The notes beneath the pieces were generated by a model, which saw nothing but the letters and a program-made list of their open reading frames with translations, did no database searches and had not been told where the DNA came from. Positions 21,653 through 31,484 of a DNA stretch of 64,000 nucleotides are shown here, piece after piece. Within the stretch, counting starts at the first letter, position 1; every line of letters starts with the position of its first letter. Source of the DNA: Ophioceras dolichostomum (lineage: Eukaryota > Ascomycota > Sordariomycetes > Magnaporthales > Ophioceraceae); NCBI GenBank assembly GCA_003049485.1, contig PYST01000019.1, forward strand, positions 151,470-215,469, written 5' to 3'. Position numbers and translations under genes: made by a program.

Positions 21653-24559
21653 ATGGACGGCGCCGATTCAAAGGCGTCCGACTTCGAAAGGAGGGGCTCT
21701 CGCAGGCCATCGGTGAGGGTGTCGGTCCACGACAGTCAGCAAGATGACTTATATCTGCAGGCCATGGGCGTGTCGGACGGATTCAGGCCAAATCTACCGG
21801 ACATGACCCCGAGCTTAGGGAACTCGTCCTCGTCATCATTAACGACAGCAGACTCCGATTTGCGCCCGAATACCCCAAGGCAAAGACCGGTGGCGCCCGC
21901 AGCGGCCCCCCTGCCCACATCATCACGGCCTTTGCCCGCCCCAACGACCAGGCCATCGAGCATCGCCAAGCCTCCAGCCCCCGACGGTAACGATTTCGCG
22001 CTGCGACACGACGGAGGGATGGGGATAGGGATGGCACCAATATCGATGACGGCGACGGCGACGGCCGCGACCAGCATCGACACAATCGACCAGCCAGTGC
22101 CTCGGCGAGCTGGAGCTGCCGCCCCGGCGGTGCTGTCCCGGCAGTCGACCATGTCGACCTCGACAGACGCCTCTTCATCATTCCTAGTTCGGAATGAGAG
22201 TCCCTACCAGGGTCCATCCGGCCCGTCGCATCCGTACCAGATGTATCCGCAAGGGGTCAACAGGACGCTAAGCGTCGCCACCTCATCAACATCAGAACCT
22301 GCCGCCACGTCGGCGGAAAGGCCATACTCAGGGCCGCGGGGACCGCAACACCCATACGCCATGTACGCACAAAACACGATACCAACGGCACCAACTCCAG
22401 GACCCGGCAATGCTCAGTCGACCGCAGCAGGAGGAGCGGCTGTCGGCGTGGGCGTGGGCATGGGAGTGGGTTTCCCAGGACTGGCAGGCGACAGCTATCA
22501 ACGGCGTCTCGGCCCGGATGGGGAGGAGATTGCCGACCTAATTGGGCCGGACGGCCATACGGAACAATTGCCTCCTTATTCAAGGTATCCCGATGAACAG
22601 TATGCGAGGAAAGTGCGGGACGTGGAGGCCGGCCAGGACTCGTCGACTTCGAACACGACTGCAGGCCCTGCCTTGGTCACCGCTGGGGCCATAATAACAG
22701 ACCGAGGGGCGGCTGGCACAGGAACATCGACGGGAGCAGGAGAAGGAAGAGCCGGGGGCAGCTCGAACTCACCAATAGGGCCGATTGCTGGGGCCGGCGG
22801 GATTGGTTTGGCGGCGAGGAACCCCGAGTTCGACTCGATGGACGACCTGCACTCGCCACGGTCGCGTCATTCGACTCGTAGCTTCACTTCGGCGTCGGAT
22901 GTGAGCCATCACGAGATCAACACGGCGGCGACGGCGATGGCGTCCGAGAAGCAAGAGCGGGTAGGCAAGAGGTGGCAGCGTGCCGGCCGCAGGCGTCTAT
23001 GGGGCATCATCCCCTACTGGGCCATCGGCCTCACCCTCGCGGCACTTCTCTTGATGAGCGTCATCCTAGGCTCCGTCATCGGCACCTTCTTGACCAAGCA
23101 GCACAAGAAGCCGCCATTCCCGCCGCCCCAGTCGCAGACTGAACAGACCTTCGAGGCATACCCGATCCCCGTGCCCTCCGACCTGGTCGACCTGGCCATT
23201 GGCACGTTCAGCCTGCCGCTGATGCCACAGCGCGCCCCGAACCTGTGCTTCAGCGACCCGACGCAGTCGCAGGCCTGGTCATGTAACGTCATCTACGGCC
23301 CCGCCATCGGCGTCACCATGAGCGTCGCTCGCAACCCGAGCGGTGGGCTGGACATGCCGTACACCCTGACCATGACGGCGAACGACTCGTTGTCGTTCGG
23401 CGCTGGCGTGTTCGCGTACGGCACCCAGGCACCCATAATCAGGGGTACCTGGGAGCTGGCGATGGTGAACGACACTCTCGAGCCGTCCCGCGGCCCGGCG
23501 TGGTTCAAGACGATCCGCTTCGACAAGACGGTCATCCTGCCCGAGAGCGTGCTGTCGCCCACACCGACCCCTTCGGCTTCGGCCTCGGCCTTGCGCCACC
23601 GTCGCGGCTACGGCGGCGGGTCCGGGAGTTCCGGGGGTTCCGGGGGTTCCGGGGGTTCGGGCGGATCCGGGTCTGCCTCGTCGGCCCCGTCCTTCCCTGG
23701 CCCCAACGACTTCAAGTTCAAGATGTCGGCCAAGGCCGGCGACAAGCCCTGGTTCTGCACCTGGTACAACACCGCGCTCGAGATCTTCATCTACCCGAAT
23801 CAGAACACGAGCTACTACAAGATCACGTCGGACCGGTTCTCCAGCGCCGCCGCCGCCGCCAACAACCCGAGCGCCTCCGCCGCCGCCGCCGCCGGCCACA
23901 ACACGCACGCGAAGCGCACCGGCGCTTTTCCTTCCGGCACCGGCATCCCCGGCCTCACGGCCGCCATGGAAAACGGCGGCGCTCCGACCAACACTGGCTT
24001 CCCCAACGGCGGCAACGGCGCCGCCGCCGCCTCCAGCCCGACGGTCACTTCTCCGTCCTCCTCGACCACCACCACCACCTCCTCGATTCCCGGATCGCCC
24101 ACGCGGCCCCCGTACCCGGAGGGCGACTTCGGCCCGCCGCCTCCTCCCCCTTACCCCCGCGTCGTCAAGCTTGAGGAGCGCCGCACCTCCGACTCGCCGC
24201 CCACCATGTGCCGGCAGATGAGGATCGACGTCGACGGCACGGCCAAGCCCAACCTGGACGCCGAGGGGAGGCCGATCGAGATCACCATCTCGGAGATCCA
24301 TGAGCAGAGCGGCGGGGGCGGCTCGCAGAGCGGCGGCCAGTCGCAGAAGAAGAAGCTGGGGAGGAGGGTCGGCGAAGACGGAGGCGAAGGCGAAAGTAAA
24401 AAGAAGGCCTTCGACGAACGCGACGGCGAGAGTAAGGGGAAGAAGACCTTCGACGAGCGCGACTACTTGGACGAACCGCATCCGCGGTACTGGTCGAATA
24501 TCTTCCCGAGAGATAGTTACGACTATAGCGATTGCGGCTGTCTTTTCTTTATGACTTGA
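21653..24559 (+). CDS. fungal single-pass membrane protein, large cytoplasmic N-terminus
   Basis: Single exon, 968 aa. Residues 1-445 are Pro/Ser/Thr/Ala-rich and disordered-looking, with a duplicated motif (SPYQGPSGPSHPYQMY near 183 and RPYSGPRGPQHPYAMY near 223). A basic stretch (KRWQRAGRRRLW) precedes one membrane helix (about 450-475, IIPYWAIGLTLAALLLMSVILG). The following region has a folded composition (SLPLMPQRAPNLCFSDP, AWSCNVIYGPAIGVTMSV, AWFKTIRFDKTVILP) and is broken by Gly/Ser and Ala/Ser insertions. The tail ends in acidic/basic repeats and a DCGC motif. Positive residues before the helix suggest an inside N-terminus. I recall related Pezizomycotina proteins carrying the legacy label glycoprotease family protein, but no protease motif is visible. 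Likely a plasma-membrane or wall-facing protein. Confidence 0.85.
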   Translation: MDGADSKASDFERRGSRRPSVRVSVHDSQQDDLYLQAMGVSDGFRPNLPDMTPSLGNSSSSSLTTADSDLRPNTPRQRPVAPAAAPLPTSSRPLPAPTTRPSSIAKPPAPDGNDFALRHDGGMGIGMAPISMTATATAATSIDTIDQPVPRRAGAAAPAVLSRQSTMSTSTDASSSFLVRNESPYQGPSGPSHPYQMYPQGVNRTLSVATSSTSEPAATSAERPYSGPRGPQHPYAMYAQNTIPTAPTPGPGNAQSTAAGGAAVGVGVGMGVGFPGLAGDSYQRRLGPDGEEIADLIGPDGHTEQLPPYSRYPDEQYARKVRDVEAGQDSSTSNTTAGPALVTAGAIITDRGAAGTGTSTGAGEGRAGGSSNSPIGPIAGAGGIGLAARNPEFDSMDDLHSPRSRHSTRSFTSASDVSHHEINTAATAMASEKQERVGKRWQRAGRRRLWGIIPYWAIGLTLAALLLMSVILGSVIGTFLTKQHKKPPFPPPQSQTEQTFEAYPIPVPSDLVDLAIGTFSLPLMPQRAPNLCFSDPTQSQAWSCNVIYGPAIGVTMSVARNPSGGLDMPYTLTMTANDSLSFGAGVFAYGTQAPIIRGTWELAMVNDTLEPSRGPAWFKTIRFDKTVILPESVLSPTPTPSASASALRHRRGYGGGSGSSGGSGGSGGSGGSGSASSAPSFPGPNDFKFKMSAKAGDKPWFCTWYNTALEIFIYPNQNTSYYKITSDRFSSAAAAANNPSASAAAAAGHNTHAKRTGAFPSGTGIPGLTAAMENGGAPTNTGFPNGGNGAAAASSPTVTSPSSSTTTTTSSIPGSPTRPPYPEGDFGPPPPPPYPRVVKLEERRTSDSPPTMCRQMRIDVDGTAKPNLDAEGRPIEITISEIHEQSGGGGSQSGGQSQKKKLGRRVGEDGGEGESKKKAFDERDGESKGKKTFDERDYLDEPHPRYWSNIFPRDSYDYSDCGCLFFMT

Positions 24560-26037
24560 AATGCCCCCTTGTTCTTTTCCCCCCATCTTGGTCGATCTTC
24601 ATCCCCACATACTCTCGCGTCTTTTCCTGTACATGTATTTTGCTTTTTTCTCGGCCTCGTGTCGTTTATATGATTTCGGTGGTTTCGTCATCGTACCTAT
24701 ACTTATCGTCATCGTTGTCGTCGCTCTGGAAACCTCGAATACCCAACCCCGCTACACCAACACACAACACGAAGAAAATGAAAGAGGGAGCAGGGGAGGT
24801 TTAAAAAAAAAAGAGAACAATATGAGAATAAGCGGAAAAGAGAATGTGTGTATGTGAGAGAGAGAGGGCACCAGACATCATATTTATTATCCCCTTTTTC
24901 CTACATACAAATCTGCACAGAGACCGGGCGCAAAGGCAGGGCTGTCGACGGTAACCAGGAGAGAAGGGATGGGGCGCAGGGTGGGTGTCCACCCAACCGA
25001 AAACCACGGCAAAGCGAAATCGGGCAGGCGTTGCTTCTGTTTGAAAGATTTGCTTTTGGCTGTGTTCTGTCGTTATCGGAAACTAATCTAGGGTATTTTC
25101 CCCCAGCAGCAAGAGAAAAGAGTTGTTTATTATTTTATGTTTATTCATGTCTTATATGTTTTCTTATTCTTTGTTCATCCCCTTTTTCAATTCATCATCG
25201 TATCACACTCATATCGAAGGTCCCCTTGCCTGGACTGGACAGACGGACAGACGGATGGACCATGGACGGATATCATTGGAAACGGACCCAAAATCTCTTT
25301 TTTAACTTTATATCAACCATACACTATCGCTGCTATCTAGGTACTGCTAGTTACTAACTTGCTCCGGACGGAGCTACACATTTCATGGGGAGGGGAAGAA
25401 GCAAGGAGGGCAAAGTTGCAAGATGCTTTCGGCAGGGGGAATGAGGCCGAGCCGAGATGGTGGGGCCACCGTGCGGTCTTGGTCCTTTCCATGTTCATCT
25501 TTTCTTTCTTTTCTTTTGGTGCGCCCTCTTGTTGCTCACGAGCAAAACAAATCATCTCTAGGAGTTCACTTTTGGGGGGGATCTTGGCTTTCGGGTACTT
25601 GCATCATTATTGATGACCTGCCATCTTAGTTGGGTACGGTGCTTGAACTTGGATGTATACCACAGGCATAACACAAAAACCCAGGGCTACTTACATTTAG
25701 CTACTGGTGAGAATTAAATCGGATATGGCATATTACAGTTCACGGCTCTGAGGCCTTCTTCGCCAGTGGTCTGGTCTCTCTCGTGACTCTTGATAGTTGA
25801 ATGGCTTGGTACTTTGTGGCAAGTGGGCAGTAGACGTCTTGGTAGTTGAGCTGTAGACTACAGGTCGACTTGATGCCTCCATTTCGCCCTTGTCAAGTCG
25901 AAGTCAATGATAGCAGAAACTGAGGGTATCATTTGTAGGTACGTAAAAGGAAGGCTCATAAGGGGAGGGGGCCCGGCCAGACATGTCATAGCCTCCCCCC
26001 TGCTCCTCACGAAGCCGGCGAGGCGGGTACGAAAAGC
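24560..26037. other. convergent spacer
   Basis: Holds the 3' ends of the membrane-protein gene (plus) and the CCDC174-like gene (minus). T-rich stretches follow the plus-strand stop. No gene seen. Confidence 0.6.
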
Positions 26038-27390
26038 TCACCTGGGAGAGCGTCTTCGTGTCCTCCCCCGGGCGTCCTCCTCTCCCTTATCACCCCGCCT
26101 ATCTCTCCTGTCTTCTTGGCCGTTAACGTTCTTCCCATGACTGGTCTTCCCGGCCCCATCACCATCACCATCACCAGAAGCGCCAGCAGGCTCACCTCCA
26201 CCACCACCACTCCCTCCTCCCAAATCCATCCCCAGCCCATCCAAAAAGCTATCAGCCAGCTTCCTCGCCCTCCTCTCCCCCAAATCCCTCCTCCTCTCCT
26301 CGATCTCCCTCTTCCTCCTCTCGATTTGCTTCTTCCTCTCCCCAGCCTTCTCCTCCTTCTCCCTCCTGACCCTCTCCGTCTCCGCCCTCTCGGCCGCCAG
26401 CGCCTCCATCTCTTTTTGTCTCCTTTCGTCGTCGTGCGCCGAAAACGCGTAGAACCCCACCCCGCGACCCCTCACCTCCCTCGAGGCGTCGTAGTGCGTC
26501 GCCTCGGGCGGCGTGGCGGACCTGTCGCGCTTCCTGGCCAGCGCCTCCATCCCTACCTCATCCGCGGCGACGAACGCCGAGGCCTGCACCTCGTCGCCCC
26601 AGATCAGGTTCGAGGGCGCGGGCGCCGCGGGCCGCGCAGACATGGCCTCCAGCTCGGCGGCGGCGGCGACGCCCGCGCGGGCTTGGCGCTCGCGCCGGGC
26701 GACCTCGGCGCGGGTGCCGCGGCGCGTGCGGCCGAACTCATCGGTGTAGGATATGAGCTCGGTGTCGTTCTCGCCTAGACCTTCTTCGTCTGCGCCACCG
26801 TCAGAATCATCATCGTCACCAGAGGACGAGCTCGCCGGCGCGCCGTCCTTGTCGAGGTGTTTCTCCGCCCACTTGCGGTCGAAGTCGACGAGCGGGCCGC
26901 GATCGGAGGAGCCACCGCCGGCGCCGCGCAGGCTGTCGTGCGCGCTGGGGACGTAGTCGCCGCGCTTCATGGCGGCGTACAGGCGTGCCTTGGCCTCCAT
27001 GTTGAGGCGGGCCGCCTCGCGCTCGCGCTCCGAGTCGAATGTGCCGGTGGGGGACTTCATGCGCAGCCGCCCGGTTGTTGTTGTTTTGGGGGAGGCGTCG
27101 CGTCGGCGTGACGAGTTGCCATCGTTGTTGTCTTTGCGCTTCACTTTGACTCCTGCGAAGACGTCCTTGCCTGCTTTGGAGGGGCGCACGCGGCCGGATG
27201 TGGTGGTGGTTGTGGGGGAGGCGGCGTCGGTCTTGGAGGAGATGGCGGTAGTCGAAGATGACGACGATGCTGGCGGTTTCGCAAGGAGAGCGGAAAGTTG
27301 GGAGGAGAAAGATAGCGAGCTCGAGAGGTCCATCTCCTGCCTCCGGCGCTTGGGTGCCGGCTGACCGTATAGGTTTGGATCTTGCGGCAT
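26038..27390 (-). CDS. CCDC174-like coiled-coil nuclear protein
   Basis: 450 aa from the ATG at 27390; the frame stays open upstream to 27618, but those residues look like leader. N-terminal MPQDPNLYGQ and a basic KRRR patch suggest nuclear entry. Family features in order: a RLNMEAKARLYAAMKRGDY segment, LVDFDRKWAEKH, an acidic stretch, YTDEFGRTRRGTRAE, and THYDASREVRGRGVGFYAFS followed by a long charged coiled coil (DDERRQKEMEALAAERAE and onward). These blocks and their order match the CCDC174 / DUF4078 family. The animal protein is nuclear and linked to RNA processing (exon-junction context); that role here is by homology. The tail is Gly- and Arg-rich. Single exon. Confidence 0.85.
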   Translation of the reverse strand: MPQDPNLYGQPAPKRRRQEMDLSSSLSFSSQLSALLAKPPASSSSSTTAISSKTDAASPTTTTTSGRVRPSKAGKDVFAGVKVKRKDNNDGNSSRRRDASPKTTTTGRLRMKSPTGTFDSEREREAARLNMEAKARLYAAMKRGDYVPSAHDSLRGAGGGSSDRGPLVDFDRKWAEKHLDKDGAPASSSSGDDDDSDGGADEEGLGENDTELISYTDEFGRTRRGTRAEVARRERQARAGVAAAAELEAMSARPAAPAPSNLIWGDEVQASAFVAADEVGMEALARKRDRSATPPEATHYDASREVRGRGVGFYAFSAHDDERRQKEMEALAAERAETERVRREKEEKAGERKKQIERRKREIEERRRDLGERRARKLADSFLDGLGMDLGGGSGGGGGEPAGASGDGDGDGAGKTSHGKNVNGQEDRRDRRGDKGEEDARGRTRRRSPR

Positions 27391-28533
27391 CGTGACGTGC
27401 GAGAGGAGGATGTCCGATGCCGGATGGGTTGTCAGGAAACAAGGGTCGGTTGCATCAGCTGCTCGCCAGAGGATGAGCCCGATCAGTTGTTTGCCGCGAG
27501 GATCTGCATGTAGCCCTCTCTTTGGTATTCCTTCCAATCTGGAGACGACGAGGTTGCCGCGATTATCGGTCGTGGCGTTGGTGAAATTCGGTTTGCGGTT
27601 GATGATGAGCGAAGCCAAGGTGTCGACGTAAAGTTAACCGGGCGGGTCTGTGATCGAACATGACATCTGATTGGCTCACGAGCCCTTATTCCGTATCTGA
27701 AGTATTTCACCCTCAACCATCGACTATCCACCAGCGGTTTAGTTTCGACAGCAGAATTCTTTCGCTCAGGACCGACCTCTGCCGCTGTGCCAGAGCCCAG
27801 ATGACCGATTGGCCGGAGCTGGAGAAGTTCGTGACCAGAGCTCGAAGCCATCATTATGGTCCAATCTCGATGGCTCCTCGACAACAGTTTGCTTCCGTTG
27901 CCCCTTTCTCCCTCACCGGGGCACGGGGGCGCGCTCCTTACCCTCTCTTGCAGAACCTGCTCGTTCAAAGGTGTTTTAGTCAATATCCCCGACGGCTTAC
28001 CTTCCTTCTCCGTTAATTACACTGGTTTTCGTGGACCGGGCAAGGTCTCTAGGAGATCTTCCCGGCAGCTTGTTGTTCCCCTGCTTGCCGGAGTCATCCT
28101 CTTGAAGTTCTTCAAACATGCCCATGGCTTCAAATGTTATAGGCAGTGGCTGTAGGAGTAGCACTATGACCGCTATGATGAGCAAGGCTTCCATCGTGAG
28201 CTCTTACTGCGGGATGGATGCTTGTGGCGGCCTCCACTCCTTCACCGCAAGCCACCTGCCAGACGGAAGCTCGTTTTCATCATTCGCCATTCATTTCTCT
28301 CTTGCGCGTGATCCATATCCTGCAACCGTCAAGTGCCGTCTCCATACACATCAGATATTCTTCATGCACTGCCCGGGGCAATCAGTTTGCGGCCGAACCA
28401 TCGCCAAACACATTGTTTTTCGGACGGAACTACAAACTTACGGCCGCTGGATCACCATTGCTATTCGCAGTATCTCTCCCAAGTCTCTCTATATATGTGC
28501 CTATTGTCTAAGTCACAAGGAGTCTGTTCAGGG
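27391..28533. other. divergent spacer
   Basis: Promoters of the CCDC174-like gene (minus) and the secreted-protein locus (plus). Several open frames of 100-166 codons overlap here on both strands without domain resemblance; no gene supported. Confidence 0.55.
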
Positions 28534-29195
28534 ATGCACTCCGTCTTCCTCCTCTCCCTGAACGTGCTGGCATTCACAGGCCTGGTGGCCGGCTTCCGGG
28601 TACCTCACGGTGCACCCGACGGCCTCTACCGTGCCTATATCAGCAGTTCTGGCTACGAGATTCACGAGCGCATCACACCCGACGTCATTGCCCGGGGAGG
28701 GATCCCCTTCGATGTCAAGACTAGCCTCCATCCCGGCGACAAGCTCGCCCACGACGATGATGACATCACGGCCTATCCAGGACCCAAGCGGCATCAATAC
28801 ATGAAGCGGGCTCCCGGCTGGGAGCCCAGCGGATTTCAAGTCTGGTGCGGCTGCGGTATGCCCCAAGACAAGGCCGATACGGACACCGCACAGAACGCCC
28901 TCACCGGCTACCTCCCCCCTAAGCGCACCCGGCTGGAGAGGGGCTGGACTTTGTACACCACCTACGGCACCGTTGTCGCCTTCGCCTGCAACCTCGAGGC
29001 TTTCACGGCCATGATGGAGCAAAGCGACTGGCTCGCCAGCATCAACGCCGGGACAAGAGGTGCGGCTTATACATCCCTGGCTCCGCGCAGTCGATGTGGG
29101 AGGCGGCAGGTGGGACTCCGGTGTACGGCTTCATGGGACTTACCGAAGACTTCTGCAAGGACTCCATCTCCTCTTCGGTGCACAGGTGCACCTAG
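28534..29195 (+). pseudogene. small Cys-rich secreted protein, frameshifted
   Basis: Starts at 28534 with a clear signal peptide (MHSVFLLSLNVLAFTGLVAG). The first frame encodes a secreted fungal protein with WCGCGM and VVAFACN, then drifts into unrelated sequence after SINAGTRG at about 29060. From 29061 the next frame continues as CGLYIPGS, YGFMGLTEDFCKDS and HRCT, ending at TAG 29193-29195. The two halves look like one domain: cysteines in both halves, and the second half lacks its own start. No GT-AG intron explains the shift; a one-base loss near 29060 does. It is either a natural null allele or a consensus error. The type is known from fungal secretomes; function unknown. If unbroken it would be about 220 aa. 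Confidence 0.7.
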
Positions 29196-29996
29196 TGGCC
29201 TTCCTCGCTCACGCTGGATCTTGGAATCTGCTCCGTCTTTCCGGAAGGGGATACCAGCCGATATACTGCTCCGCATACCTCCTGGATTCGTGCGTGCCAG
29301 GCAGGTAGAATCTGCGCAACGAAGGAATCTCGACTGATTTTGCACCCCGTTACTCCTAGCATCGCTATCGACAGCAAAGCACCTTTAATACTTAATATCC
29401 CTCACCATATAGTCTCCTCTCTTTTCCCCTTAGAGGTTTACGGTCGTTACCTACACCTTGAGCTTAATTTACTAGCCATCGTAAGACATATCACCTCACT
29501 ATCTCGCGGTCCTCCTCCTCGGAGTCAACGGGATGTCGTGTTATGGTAACATCATTCATCCAGTGTTATACAAGATATCTCAGTTCTGCTGGCGCAGTTT
29601 TTCGCTGCCTTGCCTGGATCTCCAGGGAACTCAGGGATGATGCGTTTGGTTTGGGGTGGTACGGAATACAGCGATAAGATAACTCGGTTCGCCCCGCCAT
29701 CGCCGCATGCCACTTTAGGCTCTTAGGCCTGCAGACAACACTAACACCTCATAATGACATTTCCATCTTCAGTCGAGGTTAACAAAGCCTACGTATCCAT
29801 CGATGGTGATGCAAGTTTATCAAACGGGACTGGATCACACTGCTGTGTAGCTGCCTGTGGATGAATGACGACGCCATCGCTATTTTCTCTCCTCCCTCCT
29901 ACTTCTTCGTCTCAGTCGTGGATGAAGACGGGCCACGTAAGAACACCAAAGACCGCCCTAAGATCGAACTCATCACATCCAAAGCAGTGAGAGCAT
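29196..29996. other. spacer upstream of VPS25
   Basis: No gene seen. AT-richer than its flanks. The VPS25 start at 29997 is chosen because the residues just after it match the family N-terminus. Confidence 0.55.
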
Positions 29997-30737
29997 ATGG
30001 CACCTCCCGCAACAGAGCCCTTCCCCTTCCCACGGGAATACCACTTCCCACCCTTCTTCACCCGCCAAACAAACCTCACAACTCGCCACGCCCAACTAGT
30101 GAAGTGGTCGGCCCTGGTCCTCTCCTACTGCCGGCACCACCGCATCTTCCGCCTGCCGCTCTCATCCGCGGTCGCCGGCTACGACGCGGACATCGCCAGC
30201 ACTAGCGGCGGAGAGAGGAACGCCGCGGCAGCATCAGCATCAGCATCAGCAGCAGCAGCAGGAGGCAACGACGGCGGCGGGGTAGAGGAACTGTTCCACA
30301 ACCGCGAACTCAACCGGCGGCTCTCGCCGGCCGACGTGCGCGAGGTGGTCGAATTCATGCGCAAGGACGGGCGCGCCGAGTACGTCGGCGGCGGCAACAA
30401 GGAGTCCGGGGACGTCGTCTGGGTGTACTGGCGGTCGCCCGAGGAGTGGGCCGCGCTGATCGAGGCGTGGGTGGACGAGACGGCGCAGAAGGGGACGGTG
30501 CTCACGCTGTATGAGCTCACTGAGGGGGACGGGACGAGGGGGACGGGTAAGTGCTATCTCCTTCTGTCTCATCTCTTTCACATATCTCATCTTCGGGCTA
30601 TATTCTGATGTTTGCCTGGCTTAGAATTTCACGGGATGGACGCCGACCTCTTGCAAAAGGCGCTACAGGTGCTCGTCAAGAGGGGCAAGGCCCAGATCTT
30701 CGGCCAGGAGGACTCGCAGGGTGTCAAATTCTTCTGA
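29997..30737 (+). CDS. VPS25: VPS25, ESCRT-II subunit
   Basis: Two exons (29997-30546, 30625-30737; GTAAGT donor, TTAG acceptor, phase 1) give 220 aa. The N-terminus has the family signature: an aromatic/Pro segment (FPREYHFPPFFTRQTN) followed by TRHAQLVKWSALVLSYCRHH, the start of the first winged helix. The second winged helix includes DVVWVYWRSPEEWAALIEAW and ends GQEDSQGVKFF. VPS25 bridges ESCRT-II to ESCRT-III (Vps20) at endosomes for multivesicular-body sorting of ubiquitinated cargo. An Ala/Ser/Gly-rich insertion (about residues 70-98) between conserved blocks is not typical and is encoded by a GCA/TCA repeat, so it is probably a disordered loop. Yeast Vps25 is about 202 aa; the extra length is this loop. 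Confidence 0.94.
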
Positions 30738-31484
30738 TGAGGAAGAGGTCGCGAACCAAGACTCCTGATCGCCGAGAATCGCCATCCCAACGGTGTGATC
30801 GGTTCTCACCAGGACGCCTCTTACCGCGTGCATCTTCGGGTATTCATAGAGTCTTTGCCTCTGCACATTTATCACCACCACTCGATCCAAACCACGCCAG
30901 AAGAGCTCAGTCGTGCCTTGGATCTGGAACCCTCACTAATCAACGTGAGGCCGGTACATGTCTGCCGAATGAGGGTAAATAAAGCCTAGGAGTTTGGAGC
31001 AAGAGATGGATCTTTACACAGCATGTCTCGCTTCTAGGTACCTACATACCTACGTACAGCTGGAACCAGGGAAGAGAAACCAAAGAAGTCATCGTCGACG
31101 CAGCGTGTACCAGAAACCCCAACAATACAAGATGCTACCGGGAGAAAAACGATAACAGATGCTCGAAAAAGAAAGAAACCGATCAAACGCCATGAGACCC
31201 CTCATCCCGCCCCCTCATCCCATATGACCCTCTGGAGAACATGCAGAGCCTGAACACTGTGTATGCGGATGCTAAACTCAACGGGACGAAAAAGGCAACA
31301 AAACGATTCCTCACAGATGTGTTTCCCCCTTCTCTCCAACCAGCCAACGAACTCCCCCCCCCCCAGAGCTACATTTGCGTCAGCCACCCGCTTCACATTA
31401 TTTCATCCAGATCTCCAGCCAACTGCAACACTGTCTGACCAGATTAGATCAGAACTGGATTTGACATGATCATCTCACATCATA
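30738..31484. other. convergent spacer
   Basis: 3' ends of VPS25 and the BRCT gene. A taggtacctac-type motif lies at 31034-31056 and an eight-base C run near 31359. No gene seen. Confidence 0.6.

Noticed and set aside
23279..24586. 435-codon minus frame antisense to the membrane-protein gene
   Set aside because: Arg/Gly-rich shadow of the GC-rich plus-strand coding sequence.
27391..27618. Upstream extension of the CCDC174-like protein
   Set aside because: Frame is open, but the family N-terminus begins at MPQDPNLYG and the extension lacks conserved features.
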